A stretch of DNA of 64,000 bases, taken from Pseudogymnoascus destructans. Its lineage: Eukaryota > Ascomycota > Leotiomycetes > Thelebolales > Thelebolaceae. The notes below the pieces were generated by a model, which searched no databases, was not told the DNA's origin, and was given only the letters and a program-made list of their open reading frames with translations. The position numbers and the translations under genes were made by a program. The stretch spans positions 620,001-684,000 of the forward strand of contig NW_020167522.1 in the NCBI RefSeq assembly GCF_001641265.1. The letters run 5' to 3'. Below are positions 45,725-56,471 of this stretch, piece after piece (positions within the stretch are counted from its first letter, which is position 1; each line of letters opens with the position of its first letter).

Positions 45725-46205
45725 AGAATCAAGAGCAGAACAAGCTATGATTGCTATAGAACAACTCAAATAGTTCCACAAACAACTTACGACAGACATC
45801 CAATTTTTAAATGAACGATCTACTGTGTATGCAAACAAGAAGCGCAGTATAGAACCTGCCATTAAGGAGGGGGATAAAGTATATCTACTCGAGAAACACA
45901 TCAAAACGAAATGACTAAGTACGAAGTTGGACTTTAAGAAATTCGGACCATTCAAAATATTAAACAAAGCCAGCTTAGTTAATTACAGACTAAAGCTACC
46001 TAAGAACTCTAGACTACACCTAGCATTATGAGAACTAGCAAGAGGAAACACCCTAGTTGCGACTAATACAGAACTCTAACTAGAGAATGAGATCGTTAAA
46101 TACGAAGTCAAAGCGATCCTAGACAGAAGGTTAGTAGGACGCAAAGAAGAGTTTTTGATAAAATGGAAAGCGTTACGATGGTCACGGAGGTCAAGAAGCC
46201 AGTCT
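45725..46205 (+). mobile_element. Relic of gypsy-type pol 3' end with chromodomain
   Basis: The plus strand translates, across several stops, to an integrase C-terminal region: QFLNERSTVYANKKRSIEPA, KEGDKVYLLEKHIKT, LDFKKFGPFKILNKASLVNY and RLKLPKNSRLH. A chromodomain-like segment follows (YEVKAILDRRLVGRKEEFLI then KWKAL). In-frame TGA/TAA codons replace likely CGA/CAA, which is compatible with RIP-type C-to-T mutation. Upstream pol and gag are absent. Confidence 0.75.
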
Positions 46206-46619
46206 AGAGAATAATAAGCTAGAGTGAATCTAAAGAGAGAAGAAGAAGAAAGGAAGGAAGTAAGGCTATCCCTCAGTATATACAGCTGTACGCTTAGCGA
46301 TTCCCTGTAACCTTAGTGGCTACTGTGGGTACTTGTTACCCTAATTGCTAGCAGCCATAAGCAGTGATCATAACAGTATCCTCTTCTTCTACCTATTCGA
46401 TAGGGTTTAATAAGCTTGTAAGTGACATGGTGTTACAGATTTTGCCAGCCCATATAACATCTTAGAATAGAATATCAATATTCTCACATAGTGGAATAGA
46501 AGTCAGCTAGGTAGTCGAAATAAGGGTTGACTTAAGGAAACAGTTATATATCGTTTGATTTGTAATATCTGTATTCCAAGCTTGGAGGGCCCATCGAATT
46601 GCATGTTGAAGTGTGATAA

Positions 46620-47400
46620 TTAAATATGGATCTTCTTGTTTATCGAAAGAAGAGAGCCTTATGACAAGCTGTTGCCACTAGTAATAGACCTTAAAATTCT
46701 GAATAATCCCTTGATCTAAAGGTTGCGTATGGCTTGTTGAATTTGGAGGAAGCCATTTGATTTGAATGTTCGAAGGAGGAGGGTGTAATTCAATTCCCAT
46801 AATATGAGCACTGAAATTATCCATCGTAAGAAGAACCTGTCGTCCCCCTATGTGGCGATAGAAAGCTTGAAGCCATTCGACCATAACAATTGTTGTATTC
46901 CAAGCTTTCGAATTATGCTTCCATATGCCTCCTATTCCTGAAATATCAATTCCTTATAAAGCTCGTGGCTTTTTAGCTTTTCCAATAAACCAAGGTTGAA
47001 TTCGGTCTTCTCCTGTTGCGTTCGTACTTAACCATTATTCATGCTTTATCCTTCTTGACACCTAGAATACTCTGAGAAAGGAGACCTCTTGAGGGTCTCA
47101 TATGCCAGAATAATCCAGTTTCATCCATGTTATATATATCCTTCTCTTCATATTGCTTTGTAATAAGCTGTAGCCCTTCCATCACTTCCTCTACATCAGG
47201 AATTGACCCTGCTTCGCCATGTTGAAATCGTGCTTGAATACCATGCCGTCTCTTGAATTTTTCGAGCCACCAAGTACTAAATTCTAGCTCGGGTTTCTCC
47301 CTATAATAAGGGAGTTGATGCCAGACTTCTTGAGCCTTTTCTCGAAGGATTTCACCTATAGTAAACACCCCTTTTGCTTCAACTCGAAGCTGCTAATGCC
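46620..47400 (-). mobile_element. Relic of Tigger/jerky-type transposase
   Basis: Minus-strand pieces encode a CENP-B-like segment (WWLEKFKRRHGIQARFQHGE) and the first catalytic Asp in IYNMDETGLFW. After stops come WFIGKAKKPRAL and WLQAFYRHIGGRQVLLTMDN, with the second Asp in LLTMDNFSAH and the third in QPLDQGIIQNFK. Internal stops make it nonfunctional; no TIRs were identified. Confidence 0.75.
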
Positions 47401-48040
47401 AAAGGACCTCTTCGAGCTCAGGCTAAAAGTGTTATGGCTAAGTGCTAGTGCTATGGCTAGCGCTTACAGCTGCAACCTCACGTGATGGATAACATTGGAT
47501 ATCATGGATATTATGTTATCCATGTTATCCACGGCGATCCACAGAATGTCATGTGATGGATAACATTGGATATCTTGAATTGTAATACCCTGCTAAGCCA
47601 TTTTACACATACAAAATATAGTGATTTTATTACATATTACAGAACGATATCGTAGTATTGTAAAGGAGTCAAAAATTACATATAAAAAGCCAGCGTAGCC
47701 TCAAAATTATTGCTATATAGGAAATATTAGCTAATAGGAGATCGCTATAACAGGGGTCCTACTATATCTAATTCCACTAGTTTCCGCAACTATCCACTAG
47801 CCTAGTCATGCTACAGCCGAGCCCTGCTAGCCCTGTAACTGATGTCACATTACCATAGCCGTAACACTTAAGGTGCTCTTGTGTGATGACATCAAACACC
47901 TCTGCCTTTTGAACTACAGATCGAAGGTGCTGCTTATCGCTCCATTTATCACTCTGTTTATATAGCTTATTATTAACAAGCTTAAAACTAGAGAGTGTAT
48001 GGTGGTTTGTACTTTGTTATGTAGAGTAAAAGCAGTTGGA

Positions 48041-48976
48041 TGTCATACTGACATTCGTTGCACTCAGTTTGCTATCAAACTCAAGAGCAAACTTAGAAAT
48101 CTCCTCCTCAAACCTACAAGTCACCATACATATCTTGGCTTATCACACCAACAACAAGAGCAATACTACTCAACGATTGCTGCAAACTCTTCTACTACAT
48201 CTGTTTATGCTACATACATCACGGCATATCATTTGGACACTCATTGAACAAGTTATTAAGAAAATCTCCTCCTTAAGGGGGTGGGCCAATACTACCACAT
48301 GGCATATCTCTACCAACTAGAGGCCTAGGAACATGAACGATAGCTCTAGAAGCTTCTACAACCCTCTATGGTTCATTACACATCATCGCTCCTTAGTTAC
48401 CCACAAGATTGGTTAAGTTATGACATAATTTGTCTATACGTACTCTGACCTTGGACCTCCTTTTCACTTCCTATAGGCTAGGAACCCAAGAGATGGTTCT
48501 ATGGGATTCTCTTACGTTCGCTACATGATTAGCAAGCTAGTTATGGGTCACACTTGATTTCTAATACATTTACCAAGCCTGGTTAGTCATGGAAAGTCAT
48601 GGAAAATGAGAGAACTACACTCCTTTGGCATAAATAGGATTGCCCTTTCCTTAAGAAAGGGCAATCAGACATTACAGTAAATTGACTATCACATACTTCT
48701 ACGTCTTTTACAAGCTTCCAAGCATTGATCTTGTTATTCTTTGTTTCTGAAAAGTCAGTGAGGTGCTAACCTCTGACTTACCCCTGAGTTCTCAGACTCA
48801 ACATTTGTTACAACTTGTCTAAACAACTTCACTACATCATACACCTGATTGCTGCGTTGTGGAATAGTCTAAGCTACAACCCTTTGGCTCTGTTTCCTAA
48901 GACAGTGTGTTGTCTTAGTAAAATCATCCCTTCCTTGGGTGGCTAGATTCTCACATCTGGTGCACCCACCATTACA
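48041..48976 (-). mobile_element. Solo LTR, family B, copy 1
   Basis: The 936-bp element has TGTCATAC at the left and ATTACA at the right, i.e. TG..CA ends (TGTAATGGTGGG..GTATGACA in the other orientation). It is flanked by a perfect 5-bp target duplication TTGGA (48036-48040 and 48977-48981). Copies 2 and 3 are at 55538-56471 and 56595-57312. No internal retroelement coding sequence adjoins it. Confidence 0.85.
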
Positions 48977-49189
48977 TTGGATCCTCGAGTATAGTATGTG
49001 TCTAGCTCCATTTTTCATGTGAGAATTGCTCTCGATTGTAGTAAGTATGACTACTTATATAGGCCTTAAAAGCAGTACATATGCGTATGGGAATGGATTA
49101 ATTGAAGCAATAGTAGCCATAATTGCTATAGTTGTAGGTTGTAGATTATAGATTTGAATTTTCTATGATACTATTCTACACTACTGCGT

Positions 49190-49222
49190 TAGGTTAGGTT
49201 AGGTTGGGTTGGGTTGGGTTGG
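49190..49222. repeat. TTAGG/TTGGG hexamer-like tract
   Basis: GTTAGGTTAGGTTAGGTT is followed by GGGTTGGGTTGGGTTGGG: about seven 5-bp units reminiscent of degenerate telomere sequence but with period 5, not the TTAGGG of fungal telomeres. It is immediately followed by a pogo relic. Confidence 0.8.
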
Positions 49223-49274
49223 GCTTACGGTTAGGCCGGCTAGCTCGCAAGCTGGCTGATCTAACGGTTAGGCC

Positions 49275-49980
49275 AGAACACATATAACCATACAAGCTAT
49301 GATTTCGTCATTCGGGCAGCAGAGAGCAACATTCCCATTTATACTTTTCCCTCACACCTTGCACACATTCTACAGCCATTAGACATAGGGATATTCCAAC
49401 CATATAAGCACTACTATAGAGAAGCTGTACATACTGCCATATGAGATATAGACCTTAAGAATAATCTAGCCTCATTTATAAGGGTTCTTCCTTATATAAG
49501 AGAGTAGAGCTTCGGGCTGCCAAAGCTGAGCTTATAGCCCAGAAGGCCCAGGCGAAGGAAGCCCGAGCAGCCCGGCAAGCTGCCAACCGGGCCCGTAAGC
49601 AGCTCTACGGGGTGGGGGTTGAGGCCCGGAAACAGGAGCGCCTCCGGAAGAAGAGGGTAAAAGCTCATATTCGAGCTGGCAACCCAATTCCGGACCCAGA
49701 AGCTGGCTCTAAGCCCGAGCCTGGGTTCGAACCCGAGCCTGGATTCGAGCCTGGATTTGAGCCAGGCTTTGAGCCTGAGCTCGAACCTGGGTTTGAGTTC
49801 TCTAGAACCCGGGAGCCAGCTTGCGCGGGAGCTCCAATATGCGCTCGATGGGATATTCTACCCTCTCGATTAGAGGATTGGGCTTGTGTTGGTCGTGGCA
49901 TTGTTGACTGTAGTCAAGTTAAGTTGACGCGTTCTGGTGTTGTCGTGCGCAGCTCGCTTGTGTGCGCAGCTTGCATGTGA
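49275..49980 (+). mobile_element. Relic of pogo-like transposase, 3' part
   Basis: Encodes ESNIPIYTFPSHLAHILQPL, DIGIFQPYKHYYREAVHTA and, after a stop, IDLKNNLASFIRVLP. A basic C-terminal stretch follows (QAKEARAARQAANRARKQ, RKQERLRKKRVKAH) with a PEPGFEPG-type repeat at 49710-49800. The same C-terminal module recurs at 57950-58380. Confidence 0.7.
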
Positions 49981-50477
49981 AATACGTTATCGCATCGATT
50001 TCCTCGATTTCCTCGATTTCGGAGGACTAGGGAATGCGATAGTCACCACGAGATGGTTCGATCTTGGTTCCGGGATGGAGCCAAGCGATGCGAAACAATC
50101 TTTGTACCTTGCCTGGCAGAAGCTAGATCCCATGTACTGCTCGATGACAGATTGGAGTCGCATCAAGTTCGAAGCTCTAGATGGTCCGTCCAACGATGAG
50201 GTTACAGCAAAGAATGCAACCAGCCGTGTTAAGTAGACTTGATAGAAATCCCGATGGAACGAGCGATACTAAACTTATATTACCAGGTCCACTAAAGGCT
50301 CGAGGATTTGACAGTACAGATTGGGAATGCCAAGATGGTAACCCAGATTGGTGGTATCTGTACCCCGACGGGACGAAATTGCTCCAACGTCGCTCTTCGA
50401 GTTGATCAACGGGTATGGTACGTCAGGCCCTTGATATATAGCTCTAAATTTCCCCCCAAATCTCTGATAACAACCTT

Positions 50478-52468
50478 TTATTTGGGTTTAGCAAAACGAC
50501 TCCTCGCACGGATCCGCTTTCCGTATTTGAAGAAGAGGTAGGGGAACGGCATCATCACTACTGTCAGAAAGGCGGGTATGCTGGTCGCCCACTGGTATCC
50601 AAGTTTATTATACATTTGCACGCCGAAGAGAGGGAATACAGCTAATATGAGGGTTAGTGAGTTGGGCACGGCTTGTTGGGTCCTTTTGAGTTTCTTTTTG
50701 TTCGTAGCCAAATCCAGAGGGGAGGGAAAAGTGAGACAAGAATAGAGAAAATAAAACATACCAGCAAAAGAGCTGCGCACAAAACTGTTTGCTGCTAGTG
50801 AACTAGCAGCATATTGCGGATAAGCGTCAACAAGAAATGTGAATATTCCTGTGAAGACGAGAACGTTGCTATAGTAAGACACAGGTTAGCATCATCGTGT
50901 TACAGACGGGGAATATTAAACCCGAGACAACGACGACTCTCCACATTCTGAATCCACCAGCAATAACTGAATCAACATACCCGATGGCAAAAATGGTAGA
51001 TCCAATAATCGGAACGATCCAGTGCACACTGCTGTACGTCGTCCATCCAAATATGAAAATCCCAACGGGCACTAGCACGGCACCCAAAATCGCAGGAGGC
51101 AGCCGGTGCTCCGGCTCCGCCCCCCCATTATGCTCATTCTTCTTGACGAGCCTCCTATAATTCCTATACCAGAACGGATCCGTCGCTAGCGCAATCAGCA
51201 TCCCCACCAGGAGGCCAAGAAACGTCAGCCCGATCTGCGAGAGCGTGAAGCCGTGGTTATTGCGGAAGACGAGCGGAAACGCGCCGAAAAAAATGTACAG
51301 GATACCCAGCAGGAATCCAGAGAAGACACACAGATTCAAGACCATGAATTCCAGTGCTAGCAGCTGGAAGGGCCGGTATAGCGAGATGCGGATCTCGTGT
51401 GGGATGGTCTTGGTGCTCAGTTCCATCGGGGCCTTGTAGCGGTCATCGCCTGTCTCGGCGCGGATCTTGCGCGCCTTGTTGCGCAGGAGCACGGGGTGGT
51501 ACGTCTCGGGCACGAAGAGGATGATGAGAACCCACAGCACGAAATTCCAGATGAGGAGCACGTAGTACGTCCACCGCCAGTGCGTGAACTGGTTGATGAA
51601 GCCTCCGAGCAGGGGACCGAGGACGGGGCCGATGAAGGGCGAGGCGGTGAAAACCATCATGGGCGCTTGCAGGTCGTCGCGTGAGTAAAGATCGTATACG
51701 CTGCCGCCGGCTATGGAGAGGAAGGCGGAGCCGGAGAAGCCGTCGAGGAAGCGAGAGACTAGAATGGTGGCTATGTTCTGAGCGACGGCAGAAGGGGTGA
51801 TCCAGATGATAAAGAATGCGAAGGAGACCAGATAGATGGGACGCCTGCCATAGAACTCGGAGAGCGGCGCGAGCAGCATGGGCCCGCACCCAAGGCCAAA
51901 GATGAAGAGGGAAAGCCCGACCGTGGCTACAATCCTGCTGGTGTGGAACTCCGGCAAGATCTGCTCATAGGTGGCAGTGTATATGGAAGAAACACAAGTT
52001 CTATCCAAGCATTAGCACTGACCTTTACCAAGGGGTTCCTAGGAAGGGTGATACTTACACAGAGCCAGCCGCTACCGAATTAATCAGCACAATCGTCCAT
52101 TTTTGAAAATTGCTCCGACTCCTGGGGCTCAACGGGTCTGCATCCCCTCCATCCCAACCGACGATAAAGAGGTCATCCTCCGCTATCCCCCCTACTGCCT
52201 CAATATCGTCACAGCCGTATCCATTCTGCGATCTGGTACGTGTCACTGGACGACTTATGCCAGCCTCGCTGACTGGTCTCCCATGTGACTCTGGGGCGAG
52301 CCCAGACTCGTTCTCCAACTCTTTCTCCTCGTCGCTTTTGCTATCTAAGCTGGAGGTAACAGTGTCCAGGTCACCGCTAGGCGTACTCGGCGCCAACTCA
52401 TGCCTCAGGGCGCCATTATCGTCTTCGCTGGATATGAAGGCGCCATTGCCGACTGGTAAAGTCGTCAT
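50478..52468 (-). CDS. MFS multidrug/polyamine-type transporter (DHA1)
   Basis: Exons are 52468-52059, 52000-50981, 50868-50762 and 50641-50478, giving 566 residues with all phases consistent (introns 58, 112 and 120 bp). A hydrophilic N terminus of about 135 residues precedes twelve predicted membrane helices. Typical DHA1 motifs are GPMLLAPLSEFYGRRPIYLV after helix 2 (motif A), FLDGFSGSAFLSIAGGSVYD, GPVLGPLLGGFINQFTHWRW (motif C-like), PETYHPVLLRNKARKIR in the loop after helix 6, and DAYPQYAASSLAANSFVRS near helix 11. Family members export drugs or polyamines from the plasma membrane by proton antiport; the substrate cannot be told. The gene is intact within an otherwise transposon-rich stretch, with no metabolite cluster beside it. 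Confidence 0.9.
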
Positions 52469-52708
52469 ACTAACCAAAAAAAAATCGCTATAAATCCAAG
52501 CCCTTATCCATAACAAAAACTAACAGCAAGACTCAATCACATAAACATATATAAACATCTACTACGCGCCGTTCTCCGAACAAAACCCAGCATTCCCCTC
52601 CGGCCCAGACTATACCCCGGCCAATGAGTGGCGGCATGACGGCACAGACGGCACAGACCCCAGCTTTTATTTGGGGACAAAATCTGCCGAAGCCAAAGCT
52701 GCAAGGTA

Positions 52709-54328
52709 CTCGTGCGGCCCAAAAGTCTGTACAGGGTCTGTGCACGGGAGGTGGGTCATTGTAAGTACTTTCGAAAAATAAATACATAGAAATGTACATA
52801 ATCTACCCACGAAAATTGTTACCTCCATCCCTGACGACGCACATAGTTGAGCAGTTTTCCCATCCATTTTCCTCCCCCATTCTCCTCCCCCATTCTCCTC
52901 CCCCATTCTCCTCCCCCATTCTCCTCCCCCATTCTTCCTCAAGAAATACCCTTGCATGAGCTTTCTCAAGCTTACCTCCATTTAAAGGTATATATTCATC
53001 AACTCGATCTTTCAGATAATCAAAAGCATTCTCAATAGGATGTAAATCAGGAGAGTTTGGAGGCCAGAATCCTACTCTGTGAATTCCTTCTCTTTTCATA
53101 TAATCTTCAAGTGAACGGTGTGCTTTCAAATGAAGACTAACATTATCATCTACAAACCAGAGTCGTTTTTCTGGATGTAATGATTTGATTTTCCGAAAAT
53201 AAGGAAAGAGAAGTGGGAGTAAAACCATTTCACGGTATAAAAACCAATCAATCCCACCCTTTGAAACTTCTTGGTTTTCTGAAACTCTTCCTCTACTCCA
53301 ACTCTCCATGTCTCCAAATTCTTGTGATGATCTTCGTGGCCGTTTCCATTTGCTTTTCCCTTCTTGGATATCTCTGTTTAAAGTCTCCATATATTCATAT
53401 TCGAGAGTTCCAACTGTTCTTGCCTGTAAAAGCTCATCATCTGCCTTTTTTTGCCAGTATGTATTTATCTCCCGAAGTTTTAACACATTTTGCCGCTTTT
53501 CTTCAATGCTTTCAGGGATCCAGGATAGTGACGGGCGTGAGACAGAGATTTCAGAACTCATTGCACCCCAGAACACAACTTGAAAGAGAGATTTCTTCTG
53601 TTGAACTACCATACTTTCTGCTGTTTGACCTTTTGGACTGTAATTCGGCGTTTCTTGTGTGGATTTCCTCCAAAGTTGATATATGACTCGTCTGAGAATA
53701 TGAAGATAGAACCAGCTTCAAGTTCTGATAATGCGCATTTGCAGAATCTCAAGCGTACTTCAGGAATAATATTATCAAGATATGGCTTGAGACAGATGTT
53801 TTTGCGTACAATTGGGCGAGGGATCTCTGCACTTGAGTGGTTCTTTGCAACTCGTTCAACAATAGAGCATGAATATAGTAATTTCTCCTTATCAATAACT
53901 TGTTGGAATGTATCGAATGGATCTGCCAGAAGTAAAGAGCGTACGCGTAATGACTCTTGAGAATCTTTCTGTCTCGTTTGAGGTCTTCCGCTCTGAGGCT
54001 TTGGGTTAAGATGTTCAAGAAGGTTGAGAATATTCTGTATTTCCTGCCTTTTCCACAGTTTGTTGCCATATACGTGCAACAGAATTAGCTGAGATTCCAA
54101 GCTTCTTTTCAATTTCTGCATATGAATCATTCATAAATATGCGTAGGGTAATGATTGCTGCAGGTAGTGGAATTGAAATTTCGGCCATTGTACTTGAAGA
54201 TAGTTGAGAGTTGGGTATTATTGTTGTAACTGAGTGTTGTACTTGAAGATACTCGAGTAGTTGGGAGTTGGGTATTCGTGCGGCCCAAAAGTCTGGTACA
54301 ACAGTACCAGACTTTTGGGCCGCACGAG
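52709..54328 (-). mobile_element. Tc1-like DNA transposon
   Basis: The 1620-bp element is flanked by TA (52707-52708, 54329-54330). Both ends carry CTCGTGCGGCCCAAAAGTCT. The right end also contains an additional inverted TIR copy, forming a palindrome at 54269-54331. It encodes one transposase on the minus strand. Confidence 0.88.
52803..54190 (-). pseudogene. Tc1-like transposase, frame-disrupted
   Basis: From the ATG at about 54190 (MAEISIPLPAAIITLRIF) a helix-turn-helix start continues to VEKAGNTE, then the frame changes near 54040 to NILNLLEHLNPKPQSGRPQ. A second break occurs near 53606, after KQQKVW, before SLFQVVFWGAMSSE. Catalytic residues are present: Asp in FSDESYINFGG, Asp in LWFVDDNVSLHL and Glu in SPDLHPIENAFDYLKD. 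The C terminus is replaced by EEWGRRMGEENGG-type repeats caused by a 13-bp tandem tract at 52862-52935. Two frame breaks make activity unlikely unless they are unrecognised introns. Confidence 0.75.
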
Positions 54329-54357
54329 TACCATCACTTCAGAATACGATTAATCAA

Positions 54358-54424
54358 CCACAACACATTAAATTAACTAAAACTACTCAGACTCAACACA
54401 TTAAATTAACTAAAACTACTCAGA
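54358..54424. repeat. Direct repeat of about 33 bp, two copies
   Basis: CAACACATTAAATTAACTAA followed by AACTACTCAGA occurs twice in tandem, just outside the Tc1-like element and just before a pogo C-terminal relic. Confidence 0.85.
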
Positions 54425-54429
54425 GTCTA

Positions 54430-54860
54430 ATGAACTAAATATTTCTACAACCTTCTAACAAGTCCGCACATTATGACCACTTTTACCGCAAGTGCCACAG
54501 CGTCGTGCAGTCGGTTGCCTCTCGTTTTTGCCAACCCCTCCGGAGCGCCTATCCCATTGAATCTGCGCATCAACCTCCTCCTGGGCCAAAATATCATGTG
54601 CATCCTCTATAGTAAGTGCACCTCCTTGACGGATGGGATTCTTTTAGCCCTGTGGCGCTTGCTAAGTGCTTCATTTGCTTTGCGAAGGGGTATTGACCTC
54701 AGCAGCCAACAGGGTATTCTGGTGTGCTAGGATCTCTGTCCCCTTTGCCAACGTAGCAACTGTAGCAAATATCGGTGTTAGTGAGCTTCCTTGTTGAAGG
54801 GCAATACGATCTTTAACCAAAGTTGTTTAGGAAAGAGCTTCGGTTGGGTTGTGAGGCATT
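54430..54860 (-). mobile_element. Relic of pogo-type transposase C terminus (zinc knuckle)
   Basis: Minus-strand translation gives RRCGTCGKSGHNVRTC, a CX2CX4HX4C knuckle nearly matching that of the intact element at 58416-60275, preceded by ALSKRHRAKRIP-like and MPHNPTEALS-like stretches. Only the C-terminal third is present. Confidence 0.7.
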
Positions 54861-54959
54861 TATGAAACCTAAGGGTCAGTGTTTGTAGACCGGGGTCTAG
54901 TAGTATTACGGCTATCAGCAGAGCTATTAGCTGAGTGGGTCACGATATAGGGCCTATGA

Positions 54960-55145
54960 CACCCTATAGGATGGAACTGTGAGAACTGTTAGAACTCATA
55001 CAGTTCCTACAGTTCCTATAGTGCTGAGTGGGTCATGCTATAGGACCCCATTCCACCTTGTAGGATGGAACTGTAAGAACTGTTAGAACTCATACAGTTC
55101 CTACAGTTCCTACAAGTCCTTAATGGTGGAACTGCGAGAACTGTT
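54960..55145. repeat. Direct repeats with internal inverted symmetry
   Basis: A stretch of about 50 bp, GATGGAACTGT(G/A)AGAACTG followed by TTAGAACTCATACAGTTCCT, begins near 54971 and again near 55066; a third partial copy begins near 55131. Within each copy AGGAACTGTA-type and TACAGTTCCT-type motifs are inverted. It directly precedes a family A LTR fragment. Confidence 0.85.
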
Positions 55146-55340
55146 AGAACTTCACGACACCACTATATAAGTAGATAGTATTTCCTTAGATAGGAGCTTC
55201 GTGCTCAACTCAATATAGTATTCTTTACAACACTGTAACATGTTACTTAGAAAGCCTTTGTGTTTAATCCCCTGCCTCCTCTGTTAAGTCAACCTTACAT
55301 AAGAAACCTCTGTGTCTTCTATCGTTTAGAAGTCAGCATT
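55145..55340 (+). mobile_element. LTR fragment, family A
   Basis: Starts at CACCACTATATAAGTAGATA and continues through TAGGAGCTTCGTGCTCAACT and CCTCTGTTAAGTCAACC, closely matching the copy at 57760-57950 and the shorter one at 45600. Confidence 0.7.
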
Positions 55341-55537
55341 ACAAGTAGGCGTTAGAGTCCATAACTTGATGTCTAGCTTCGATATAACTGCCTTAGGGTT
55401 AAAAGGAACTAACCTAGCTCTGCGAAATCCGGCTTAGGCATTTTGGACAGTTATTGACTATTGATAAGCTGTCTTAAAGGCTATAAAGAACTCGACTTTG
55501 GTGATATGGTTGATATGAGCTTTCATGAAGCCCTATA

Positions 55538-56471
55538 TGTCATACTGACATCGTTGCACTCAGTTTACTATCAAACTCAAGAGCAAACTTGGAAATCTCC
55601 TCCTCAAACCTACAAGTCACCATACATATCTTGGCTTATCACACTAACAACAAGAGCAATACTACTCAACGATTGCTGCAAACTCTTCTACTACACTGTT
55701 TATGCTACATACATCACGGCATATCATTTGGACACTCATTGAACAAGTTATTAAGAAAATCTCCTCCTTAAGGGGGTGGGCCAATACTACCACATGGCAT
55801 ATCTCTACCAACTAGAGGCCTAGGAACATGAACGATAGCTCTAGAAGCTTCTACAACCCTCTATGGTTCATTACACATCATCGCTCCTTAGTTACCCACA
55901 AGATTGGTTAAGTTATGACATAATTTGTCTATACGTACTCTGACCTTGGACCTCCTTTTCACTTCCTATAGGCTAGGAACCCAAGAGATGGTTCTATGGG
56001 ATTCTCTTACGTTCGCTACATGATTAGCAAGCTAGTTATGGGTCACACTTGATTTCTAATACATTTACCAAGCCTGGTTAGTCATGGAAAGTCATGGAAA
56101 ATGAGAGAACTACACTCCTTTGGCATAAATAGGATTGCCCTTTCCTTAAGAAAGGGCAAGCAGACAATACAGTAAATCGACTATCACATACTTCCACGTC
56201 TTTTCCAAGCTTCCAAGCATTGATCTTGTTACTCCTTGTTTCTGAAAAGTCAGTGAGGTGTTAACCTCTGACTTACCCCTGAGTTCCCAGACTCAACATT
56301 TGTTGCAACTTGTCTGAACCACTTCACTACATCACACACCTGATTGCTGCGTTGTGGAATAGTCTAAGCTACGACCCTTTGGCTCTTTTTCCTAAGACAG
56401 TGTGTTGTCTTAGTAAATTCATCCCTTCCTTGGGTGGCTAGATTCTCACATCTGGTGCACCCACCATTACA
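55538..56471 (-). mobile_element. Solo LTR, family B, copy 2
   Basis: A 934-bp copy that follows copy 1 along its whole length with scattered substitutions. Its flanks (CTATA left, TACGA right) do not form a target duplication, which suggests later recombination. It lies head-to-head with copy 3, 123 bp away. Confidence 0.8.
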
